The position numbers and the translations under genes were made by a program. A model generated the notes under the pieces. That model searched no databases. It was not told the origin of the DNA and saw nothing but the letters and a program-made list of their open reading frames with translations. Positions 16,519 to 23,609 of a stretch of DNA of 64,000 bases are shown piece by piece. The stretch's first letter is position 1. Every line of letters begins with the position of its first letter. Source of the stretch: Granulosicoccus sp045106855 (GTDB lineage: Bacteria; Pseudomonadota; Gammaproteobacteria; Granulosicoccales; Granulosicoccaceae); the NCBI GenBank assembly GCA_045106855.1, contig JBGCFI010000005.1, positions 1 through 64,000 of the forward strand, in the 5' to 3' direction.

Positions 16519-17198
16519 TGAATAAAAAAACCAGCGAGTCGGATTCTGAGATCGTTGATCGACGGCCACTGGCGAGTCGTAATACAAAATGGGCGCAGCG
16601 GCTGGCTCGCTACCTTGCCGGTACGTCGGTAACGCCCAATCAGATATCGTACGGCAGCATTGTGTTTGCGGCTATCGCCGCTTTGGCTTTTGCACTCTCC
16701 ACGCGTCATGCGGGTGCTCAGTACGGGCTGTGCATGCTGCTGGTGGTCATTGCCTGTCAGCTTCGGCTCATCTGTAACCTGATGGATGGGATGGTAGCCA
16801 TTGAGGCTGGAAAGCAGACGCCTGATGGTGCTATGTGGAACGAGTTCCCCGATCGTATCGCGGATATCCTTATTCTGGTCGGGTTGGGCATTGCCGCATG
16901 TGAGCCTGTGCTTGGCTGGGTAGCCGCTACGGCTGCCGTTCTTGTTGCTTACGTCCGCGAGTTAGGCAAAGGTATCGACGGTATAGTCGATTTCATCGGG
17001 CCGATGGCAAAGCCTCATCGCATGGCCCTCATAAGCGCTGGAGCGTTGTTGTCGGCAATAACCGAATTGTTGTTATCCACACCCGCTGAGCAAGACTTAT
17101 CACGCAAGGTTCTTATTGTCGTGCTTGGCGTATTGGTGGCTGGATGTGTTGTGACTGTATGGCGGCGAGTCAAAGCCATACTTGCTCGTCTGGGATAG
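16518..17198 (+). CDS. CDP-alcohol phosphatidyltransferase-like protein
   Basis: 226 residues with several membrane segments. The family active-site motif DX2DGX2AR-X8-GX3DX3D is recognisable but altered: NLMDGMVAIEAG...GAMWNEFPDRIAD. The first Asp is Asn, the Arg after Ala is Ile, and the third Asp is Asn with Glu beside it. The remaining DG, G and the final DRIAD are kept. This points to a YnbA-like subgroup that would join CDP-diacylglycerol to an unknown alcohol. It overlaps the CdsA-like gene by one base and ends the operon. Whether the altered site is active cannot be told from sequence. Confidence 0.8.
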   Translation: MNKKTSESDSEIVDRRPLASRNTKWAQRLARYLAGTSVTPNQISYGSIVFAAIAALAFALSTRHAGAQYGLCMLLVVIACQLRLICNLMDGMVAIEAGKQTPDGAMWNEFPDRIADILILVGLGIAACEPVLGWVAATAAVLVAYVRELGKGIDGIVDFIGPMAKPHRMALISAGALLSAITELLLSTPAEQDLSRKVLIVVLGVLVAGCVVTVWRRVKAILARLG

Positions 17199-17200
17199 CA

Positions 17201-17235
17201 CCCTAAACGTTGGCTAACCGGTAAGCACGTTAGGG
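17201..17235. terminator. Bidirectional hairpin between convergent genes
   Basis: CCCTAAACGT (17201-17210) pairs with ACGTTAGGG (17227-17235), a 9-bp stem with one bulged A. It lies exactly in the 39-base gap between two convergent genes. The flanks are not U rich. Confidence 0.45.
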
Positions 17236-17237
17236 CG

Positions 17238-19091
17238 CTACATGATCAGGTTCATCATCAATAGACTCACTGCCAGAAACAGCACAGTCATGATTCCGCC
17301 TGCGCGCATGAAATCAGCAACCTGATAGCCACCTGGACCCATAATCAGTGCATTGACCTGATGGGTTGGAATAAGGAAAGAGTTAGATGTTGAAATTGCG
17401 ACTATGAGCGCGTAGGTGGCTGGGTCGGCACCCACAGCGATCGCGATGTTTACAGCCAGGGGCACCAACAGAACGGTGGCACCTATATTGGACATCACGA
17501 GTGTGAAGAATGTCGATAGCAAAGCGATGACAACTTGCAGCACAAGGTCGGGAACGTCGCCTACCAGAGCGAGTATCTGTTGCGCTATCCATGCAGCGGT
17601 ACCGGACTGATCGACCGCAATTCCCAGCGGGATGAGACTGGCCAGTAGAAAAACTGTCTGCCAGCTGACGGCTGCATAAGCTTCGTCCATGGTCAGTACA
17701 CCGGAGAGCACCATGCCCATAGCGCCGGTTAATAGCGAGATGGACAGACTGTCTGTCAGCAGAAACAGTGTCAGTGCAATAGAAAAAAACGTGACGGCCT
17801 GTTTGACCTTGTTGGTGCGAAGGTCTTCATACCGGATGTCGGTTGCAAGTACGAAATCCTTGTTACGCGACAGATTTTTCAGGTCTTTCCAGCTGGCATG
17901 CACGACCAGCGTGTCACCGGCGTGAAGTTTCTGTGTGCGAAATCCCTGCTTGATGACTTCTTCGTTACGAAAAATCTGCAGGATGTTGGTGCCAAAATTT
18001 CGTCGGGGTTTGATCTCCCCGATTTCCTGGCCAATCAAGCCGGATCCAGGTGGCACTACCAGTTCAGCGATTCCGCCGTGCTGGGCATTCAGGACATCAG
18101 CAAACCGATCGGGTTCACCCAACAGCTCCCAGTGATTCTCCTCGCAGTATTTCTCAATTTCCTTGCGATCACCCATGAGTCCAAGGCGGGTGTTTACCCA
18201 GATCATTTCCTCTCGATCAGGTGGAACCTTGACAACATCACCACTGTAAAGCGCTAGCATCATTGGAGTATTCGGGTGGTGATCTTCAACCTGATGAATG
18301 GTCATACCCACTTGCGGGCTTTCATCGGTTACTCGGACCTCCATGAGCTCACCCTTGATACCGTAGAGTTTTTCGAAGTAATCGGACGCACGCGAAGAGC
18401 GATTGCTGTCAGTGGATTTAATTTCGGGCAATACAAATCGCCCTGCCACAATGAAGTAGACGATACCGGTCGCCACCAGGGCCAGGCCAACCGGTGTGAC
18501 TGAGAAAAGCCCGAAAGGCTCCATGTGTTGTTCCGCTGGCAGAACCTTGTTGGATGATTCCAGCAGGTCATTAAGCAAAATCAGCGGACTGGAGCCGATC
18601 ATAGTGACTGTGCCGCCGAGGATTGCGCAGAATCCCATGGGCATCAATAGTCTGGAAATGGGCAGACCTGTGCGAATGCTGATCCGGGACACCACAGGTA
18701 GAAATAACGCGGCGGCGCCGATGTTCTGCATGAAGCTGGAGATGATGGCAACTGTGCCGGAAACCAGGGGGATGATGCGTTGTTCGGTTTTTCCACCCTT
18801 GTTCAGTATGGTGGCAGCTACCCGGTTCATGATGCCGGTCTTGTCCAGACCTGCACCGATAATCATTACAGCGATAACCGAAATTACCGCATTACTGGAA
18901 AATCCGGAGAACAGTTCCTCACGTTTGATGATGGGGTCAATGCCCGGAATCATCGTCGTCAGTCCCAGCAGCACCATCACGCATATGGCGGCAATATCGA
19001 CGCGAAGAATTTCAAACGCAAACAAGGCTATGGTGACAGCCAGTATTCCCATGACGAGTATCATCTCGAAACTCAACGTCACGGTTTCCAT
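17238..19091 (-). CDS. SLC13/DASS-type anion permease with two RCK_C (TrkA-C) domains
   Basis: 617 residues. An N-terminal block of about six membrane segments (1-215) and a C-terminal block (about 430-617) flank a cytoplasmic insert. The insert shows two TrkA-C/RCK_C-like modules, MEVRVTDESPQVGMTI and AELVVPPGSGLIGQEIGEI. The membrane part contains the NIGAAALFLPV and SNIGATVLLVPLAVN repeats with the STSNSFLIPTHQ segment typical of DASS transporters for sulfate, dicarboxylates or similar anions. The substrate is undetermined. It is transcribed toward the phospholipid operon, with trmB upstream on the same strand. Confidence 0.87.
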   Translation of the reverse strand: METVTLSFEMILVMGILAVTIALFAFEILRVDIAAICVMVLLGLTTMIPGIDPIIKREELFSGFSSNAVISVIAVMIIGAGLDKTGIMNRVAATILNKGGKTEQRIIPLVSGTVAIISSFMQNIGAAALFLPVVSRISIRTGLPISRLLMPMGFCAILGGTVTMIGSSPLILLNDLLESSNKVLPAEQHMEPFGLFSVTPVGLALVATGIVYFIVAGRFVLPEIKSTDSNRSSRASDYFEKLYGIKGELMEVRVTDESPQVGMTIHQVEDHHPNTPMMLALYSGDVVKVPPDREEMIWVNTRLGLMGDRKEIEKYCEENHWELLGEPDRFADVLNAQHGGIAELVVPPGSGLIGQEIGEIKPRRNFGTNILQIFRNEEVIKQGFRTQKLHAGDTLVVHASWKDLKNLSRNKDFVLATDIRYEDLRTNKVKQAVTFFSIALTLFLLTDSLSISLLTGAMGMVLSGVLTMDEAYAAVSWQTVFLLASLIPLGIAVDQSGTAAWIAQQILALVGDVPDLVLQVVIALLSTFFTLVMSNIGATVLLVPLAVNIAIAVGADPATYALIVAISTSNSFLIPTHQVNALIMGPGGYQVADFMRAGGIMTVLFLAVSLLMMNLIM

Positions 19092-19143
19092 AAATAGTGC
19101 GCTAGAGTGGTTGGGCTGAGGACAGGACAGTCATAACTTCAGA

Positions 19144-19887
19144 TTATACTTTCCTGTAGGTTAGGTCGACAACTGTGTGACCCAGACGATGCCCGCGTGT
19201 TTCAAAACGCGTTAAGGGACGCCATTCAGGACGCTCTGCCGGTAAGCCCGGCCCGACGATATTCTGAAAACGTGTATCTTTCTCAAGATGCTCGATCATC
19301 CATTCACCGTACTCAGCCCAATCGGTAGCGCAGTGAAGAATGCCGTCTGGCTTGAGCACTCTGTTTACTCCGCTCAGGAAATCCTGTTGCAGGATGCGCC
19401 GCTTGTGATGACGCTTTTTATGCCATGGGTCGGGAAAAAGTAGTAATACTTTGTCGATAGATGAATCGGGCAGCATGTTTTCGAGCACTTCGATGGCATC
19501 GTGCTGGATTAGCCGTATATTAGTCAGGCCTTTTTGTTCGATACCCAGAAGTGCATGTCCAACCCCGGCAGCATGCACTTCAACTCCGAGTACGTCGACT
19601 TCGGGGCGATTGCTGGCAACGTGGATCAGAACATCGCCATTGCCAAAGCCGATCTCCAGCCAGATAGGGGCTTTGCGTGCAAAGCTTTCCTCCATGTCAA
19701 TGGCGGTGTCTACATAGCTGATGCCGAATTGTGGCAGCAAGCGGGTGATGGCGTCTGTCTGGGCAGGTGTCATCCGTCCATTACGAATTACGAAGCTGCG
19801 AATCGAGCGCGTTGTCAGGCGTGAATTGTCTGACGTTGGGTCAACGATTGTCTTGTCGGGATGGGGCATCGGGAAATGCAGCTCCAT
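19144..19887 (-). CDS. trmB: tRNA (guanine-N7-)-methyltransferase
   Basis: SAM-dependent methylation of G46 in the tRNA variable loop. About 247 residues. Motif I LEIGFGNGDVLI, the FPDPWHKKRHHKRR block and the C-terminal TRFETRGHRLGHTVVDL are TrmB hallmarks. The frame is open to a GTG at 19917. The ATG at 19887 is preferred, and 19869 is also possible, because the conserved sequence begins only at about TRSIRSFV. Confidence 0.95.
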   Translation of the reverse strand: MELHFPMPHPDKTIVDPTSDNSRLTTRSIRSFVIRNGRMTPAQTDAITRLLPQFGISYVDTAIDMEESFARKAPIWLEIGFGNGDVLIHVASNRPEVDVLGVEVHAAGVGHALLGIEQKGLTNIRLIQHDAIEVLENMLPDSSIDKVLLLFPDPWHKKRHHKRRILQQDFLSGVNRVLKPDGILHCATDWAEYGEWMIEHLEKDTRFQNIVGPGLPAERPEWRPLTRFETRGHRLGHTVVDLTYRKV

Positions 19888-20069
19888 TGCGCGTTTTAAT
19901 CGCCCGGGAGACTGCACAATGGTACACCCGGGTGAGGCTATGCCGTCTGGAGTCTGTTTGTTGGACTATGGATAGGATTGTTAGTCCTGATTGACCAGCA
20001 TTGATTTGTCACATTCGGCGGAAGAAAGAAGGGCTGGTGGCCTTGCGATTCTGCCGCGCGTTTGTCTTT

Positions 20070-20342
20070 CTAGCGTCTGCGACCGCCGCGTTTTCCACCT
20101 TTTCGTGGTTCTTCAAACTGGACTTTAAGGGATTTGTCGCCAACGATTTTCCCGTTCAGTCCGGCAATGGCGGCTCGAGCTTCATGGCCTTCCATCTCGA
20201 TGAACCCGAAACCCTTGCATTTGCCGGTAAAGACATCTGCTGCAAGCTTGATGGAGCGCACCTTGCCGTACTCGTTGAACATCTCCGTCACAGTCTCTTC
20301 CGTGGACTCTAGGGGAAGGCCACCAACAAACATCTTTTTCAC
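20070..20342 (-). CDS. Small RNA-binding protein with one RRM domain
   Basis: 90 residues, almost entirely a single RNA recognition motif. RNP2 is MFVGGL (residues 4-9) and RNP1 is KCKGFGFIEM (41-50). A basic Gly/Arg tail (RKGGKRGGRRR) resembles cyanobacterial and proteobacterial Rbp-type proteins. It probably binds mRNA or structured RNA in the cytoplasm; the targets are unknown. It is monocistronic, with a long upstream region carrying a near-perfect palindrome (see 20537). Confidence 0.9.
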   Translation of the reverse strand: MKKMFVGGLPLESTEETVTEMFNEYGKVRSIKLAADVFTGKCKGFGFIEMEGHEARAAIAGLNGKIVGDKSLKVQFEEPRKGGKRGGRRR

Positions 20343-20536
20343 GTAAAAACCTCGTATATTTCTAATTCGATCGATGCTGATGGCAAGGAAAAACCATCCA
20401 CAACGCGATGAATCGCGCGGGGGGCTTGCGAGCTACAGCGTCTGGTACCGGCGGCGGTCACCGTCCCGGCTGGTTGCATGGGGTGTGTCCGGCCCTGATG
20501 CTGTGTATCAGTATCAGGTGGAGTACCGGCGTCCCG

Positions 20537-20555
20537 AGTATACTGACAGTGTACT
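20537..20555. promoter_or_regulatory. Near-perfect 19-bp palindrome overlapping a possible promoter
   Basis: AGTATACTG-A-CAGTGTACT has 9-bp arms around a central A with one mismatch. On the minus strand it contains TATACT, a good -10, with TCAACA 17 bases upstream as a weak -35. This would give the RRM gene a leader of about 190 bases with an operator on its promoter. It is not a LexA box (CTGTN8ACAG). The regulator is unknown. Confidence 0.4.
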
Positions 20556-20721
20556 CCTATGTTGACATGTTGGCTAGGAGCATCCATTGTGAAACCGATG
20601 AACAGATCGGCGTTATGGTGCGTCTGAATGCTCTGAATAATGGTAATGACCCGGTGTTGGACGGTGGTATTTTCTCACCTTAAACTGATACTCGAAATTT
20701 CAGCATATGGTTCACTTTTGC

Positions 20722-20979
20722 TTAAACTTTCGTGTTGATGAGAGATATCTTGTCCCGCCGTGACAAACGCTTGACCGCAAACTCGCGCCGACAGGCGTTT
20801 GCACGATCCGGATGTCGTTCATGATAAACAAGCTTTACCGGGCGTCGTGCTCGGGTATAGGCTGCACCGCGAGTATCTTTGTCTTTTGCACAACCATTGT
20901 GCTCATTCACCCGGCGATCCAGATCGGTGGTCACTCCCGTGTACAGAGAGCCATCATTACACTCTACTATGTACATGGC
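20722..20979 (-). CDS. GIY-YIG domain protein (YhbQ/UPF0213-like)
   Basis: A compact GIY-YIG nuclease-fold protein of about 85 residues: MYIVECNDGSLYTGVTTDLDRRVNEHN carries the variant Y-I..Y-T-G signature and the conserved Arg, and RRPVKLVYHE follows. The frame stays open upstream to 21183, but those extra residues are Arg/Pro/Ala-rich and antisense to the tcdA start region, so they are probably not translated. The ATG at 20979 has GAGGA about 13 bases upstream. Family members are linked to DNA repair or nuclease activity without a firmly assigned role. Confidence 0.75.
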   Translation of the reverse strand, partial: AMYIVECNDGSLYTGVTTDLDRRVNEHNGCAKDKDTRGAAYTRARRPVKLVYHERHPDRANACRREFAVKRLSRRDKISLINTKV

Positions 20980-21095
20980 CCATCTTTTTTCCTCGTCACA
21001 TGCCTGAACATTCTCACAAGCGCAGTTCAACCGATTTGCCGAATCGTGAATCTGCCGCACACCTGAATGATCGGGCGCAGGCTTCCGGCTCACCG

Positions 21096-21902
21096 ATGTC
21101 TCCGCCTCTGGACGCTTCGCGTGCGAGCGCTTTCGGCGCGCTGGCTCGGGTGTATGGTCAGCAGGCTTTCGAGGAGCTGTCACAGTTGAGAATATGCGTT
21201 GTAGGCTTGGGTGGTGTTGGTTCCTGGGCCGCAGAGGCGCTGGCGCGCACTGGGGTCGGCCACATCACCATGATAGATCATGATGATATTTCTACCAGTA
21301 ACATAAATCGCCAGCTGCACGCCCTGCACACCACAATTGATACTTCCAAGGTAGCCACCATGCGCGAGCGGCTGCTATTGATAAACCCTGCAGCCGACAT
21401 TAATGCCGAGGACGACTTTCTGGCCGAGAAGAATCTGGACACCTATCTGGACAGGAATTTCGATGTGGTTATCGATGCCATCGACAATATTCGCTTCAAA
21501 GCGGCAATGATTGCGTATTGCCGGCGCCACAAAATACGCATCGTTACCACGGGTGGGGCAGGTGGCCGCAGTGATCCTCTTGCGGTGTCGGTCGCTGATC
21601 TGTCGCGTACCTGGAACGACGCCCTGGCCGCGAAAGTGCGCTCCAGACTGAGATCGGACTATGGGTTTACCAGCAACCCCAAACGCCGTTTCGGAATCGA
21701 ATGTGTCTATTCTTCAGAACAACCCGTGTACCCGGATGGGAACGGGGGCGTCTCCCATGCCAAGCCGGGTGTGCCGGGCGCGCGGCTTGATTGTGAGCAA
21801 GGGTACGGATCGGTGTCGTTTGTGACGGGTACTTTTGGTCTGATTGCGGCTTCACGAGCGGTAAACCGGGCATTGGCGCAACGTTTGCGTAACAAATTTT
21901 GA
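21096..21902 (+). CDS. tcdA: tRNA threonylcarbamoyladenosine dehydratase (ThiF/E1-like)
   Basis: ATP-dependent cyclisation of t6A37 to ct6A in tRNA. 268 residues, equal to E. coli TcdA. The nucleotide-binding GLGGVGSWAAEALARTG lies at about 37-53. NINRQLHAL, DAIDNIRFKAAMI and TGGAGGRSDPL are family blocks, with SYLVTGTFGL-type sequence (SFVTGTFGLIAASRAVN) at the C-terminus. The start at 21096 matches the E. coli length; an in-frame ATG at 21000 would add 32 residues without conservation. It is divergent from the GIY-YIG gene. A lipoprotein gene begins 18 bases downstream. Confidence 0.93.
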   Translation: MSPPLDASRASAFGALARVYGQQAFEELSQLRICVVGLGGVGSWAAEALARTGVGHITMIDHDDISTSNINRQLHALHTTIDTSKVATMRERLLLINPAADINAEDDFLAEKNLDTYLDRNFDVVIDAIDNIRFKAAMIAYCRRHKIRIVTTGGAGGRSDPLAVSVADLSRTWNDALAAKVRSRLRSDYGFTSNPKRRFGIECVYSSEQPVYPDGNGGVSHAKPGVPGARLDCEQGYGSVSFVTGTFGLIAASRAVNRALAQRLRNKF

Positions 21903-21920
21903 GATAACCTGTCCGGCAGA

Positions 21921-22574
21921 ATGAAAATACACCGCACATCCCCAGCATGCAGCATGTCAGTCGGCCCGCGATACGCGCGCTCGCTGGCCTATATTGCTTT
22001 GATGATGGTGTATGCGCTGGTTGTCACGGCCTGTTCTGAATCTGGTGTCCCTGATGCCGAGCAGCTCATTGACGATACTTTAGGGACTGAGCCCTTGCCT
22101 TGGGCTTTGCAACAGCTTCAAAAGGACACCACTCTGTTGTCTGCAGTACCAGAAGTGGCTCATACGCGAATCATGGCAAATTCGGGTATCCAGATTGCCT
22201 TCACTGAAAGATCTCTGATAGCGCTGGCGCCTGCCGCTGTCATCGAAAAACAGTGGGTGTATATGCAGAAATGCCTGCAGCTGGTAGGTGTTGCTCCAAT
22301 CGTGCTTGTAAGAGACGGGCCGATAGCGCCTTTTACCCTATCCGATGACGTAGTTCGCAATGAGACGCTCATTGCGCAGGATATCGCCAGTGTGCCGATT
22401 GCCAGCGCTTCGACGTTATACGGGCCGGTTATTCAGGTCAGCATTACTGATTTTGACGGATCACTAGGATCGCCGTCCTTCAATCTACGCTCGATAATGG
22501 GGCGTTATCTTTGGTTGAGTGCCAATTTGCCCGAACGAGACTACCCCTTTGCCTGTGCGCGCCAGGAACCCTGA
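21921..22574 (+). CDS. Predicted lipoprotein of unknown function
   Basis: 217 residues from ATG 21921 (ATG 21954 is a good alternative). A signal peptide (SLAYIALMMVYALVVTAC) ends in the lipobox VTAC with the lipidated Cys38, so the mature protein is a membrane-anchored lipoprotein. The rest is about 180 residues of mixed alpha/beta character with two further Cys residues. No family is recognised. The spacing suggests co-transcription with tcdA. Confidence 0.7.
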   Translation: MKIHRTSPACSMSVGPRYARSLAYIALMMVYALVVTACSESGVPDAEQLIDDTLGTEPLPWALQQLQKDTTLLSAVPEVAHTRIMANSGIQIAFTERSLIALAPAAVIEKQWVYMQKCLQLVGVAPIVLVRDGPIAPFTLSDDVVRNETLIAQDIASVPIASASTLYGPVIQVSITDFDGSLGSPSFNLRSIMGRYLWLSANLPERDYPFACARQEP

Positions 22575-22661
22575 ACGCGCAAAACTGACTGAAATCAGGT
22601 AAACCCGTCTGCCGCGGCTTGCGTCACAATACAGGGCCATGCGACCTTGTGAGATCACGAA

Positions 22662-23426
22662 TTGAACCAGGCAATCAACGCGCCTACGGCAGCGGTACTT
22701 CTTATTGGCAATGAATTACTGAGTGGACGAACGCAGGATATCAACCTGTCGTACATTGCCAGGCGTCTTCAGGAAAAAGGTATTCGCGTTAAGCAGGCGA
22801 GAATAATTCCGGATAATGAGCGAACCATCGTAGATAGTATCAACGAGCTTCGTGCTCAACACGATTACCTCTTTACTACCGGCGGGATTGGCCCGACCCA
22901 TGATGACATCACAGCCGATTGTGTAGCAAAGGCGTTTGGTGTGGAGTTGCCAATCAATGAAGAGGCCGAGCGAATTTTAAACGCCTACTTTCGTGAGCGC
23001 GAAATTGAATCAAACAAGGAGAGATTGCGCATGGCAAGAATTCCGGTTGGTGCATCGCTTGTGGACAATCCGGTATCGGCAGCTCCCGGATTCAGAATGG
23101 ATAACGTTTTCGTGTTTGCCGGTGTACCTCGAATCATGCAGGCCATGCTGGACAGTGTCCTCCCGGAATTGTCAGAAGGTACTGTTATGAAGAATCGCAC
23201 TGTGACTTGTAACTTGGGGGAAGGAACGATAGCTGCCGGATTGCGAACCTTGCAGGAGCAGTATCCAGACGTGGAAATTGGCAGTTACCCAGGGAAAATG
23301 GATGATCAATACCTGCTTTCACTGGTGGCTACCTCCTTGAGTATTGAACGACTGGATGAGGTTTGCTCTCGCATTGAACAGCTGATAGACCAGCTTGGTG
23401 GCAAGATCACGGTCAAGCCGGGATGA
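22662..23426 (+). CDS. CinA N-terminal / molybdopterin-binding-fold protein
   Basis: 254 residues with the MoCF-biosynthesis (MogA/CinA-N) fold: AAVLLIGNELLSGRTQDINL, FTTGGIGPTHDDIT and VFVFAGVPRIMQAM are the conserved blocks. It lacks the C-terminal PncC nicotinamide-mononucleotide amidase domain of full CinA. Stand-alone proteins of this type are annotated as competence/damage-inducible or molybdopterin-binding. The start is TTG 22662, the only in-frame start before the conserved block; no clear ribosome site is seen. Confidence 0.85.
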   Translation: MNQAINAPTAAVLLIGNELLSGRTQDINLSYIARRLQEKGIRVKQARIIPDNERTIVDSINELRAQHDYLFTTGGIGPTHDDITADCVAKAFGVELPINEEAERILNAYFREREIESNKERLRMARIPVGASLVDNPVSAAPGFRMDNVFVFAGVPRIMQAMLDSVLPELSEGTVMKNRTVTCNLGEGTIAAGLRTLQEQYPDVEIGSYPGKMDDQYLLSLVATSLSIERLDEVCSRIEQLIDQLGGKITVKPG

Positions 23427-23497
23427 CAGCTGCAATTGAAAACCCATAGTTGACGTAATTCCAAGCCTATCGCGAGCAAATGGCTCCGGGTTGTAAC

Positions 23498-23514
23498 CTC
23501 TTTAATATAAAGAG
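23498..23514. promoter_or_regulatory. Perfect inverted repeat upstream of the chemoreceptor gene
   Basis: CTCTTTA-ATA-TAAAGAG is a perfect 17-bp palindrome, 96 bases before the chemoreceptor ATG. The 3-base loop could form a weak terminator hairpin for the upstream gene, but the AT-rich symmetric form also suits a repressor or activator operator. Confidence 0.4.
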
Positions 23515-23542
23515 CCTATTAACTGGGCCGCTTCTAACAGAG

Positions 23543-23556
23543 TGACAACTTTGTCA
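23543..23556. promoter_or_regulatory. Second inverted repeat upstream of the chemoreceptor gene
   Basis: TGACAA-CT-TTGTCA is a perfect palindrome with 6-bp arms, 29 bases downstream of the first. It is a plausible second protein-binding site, with no regulator assigned. Confidence 0.35.
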
Positions 23557-23609
23557 GGCAGCAATTTTTTTTCGCCACAAAATTGCTATGTGTTACGGGG
23601 CTCAAGCGT

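Noticed and set aside
20537..20555. LexA (SOS) box
   Set aside because: The palindrome is ACTG-A-CAGT centred, which does not fit CTGT-N8-ACAG.
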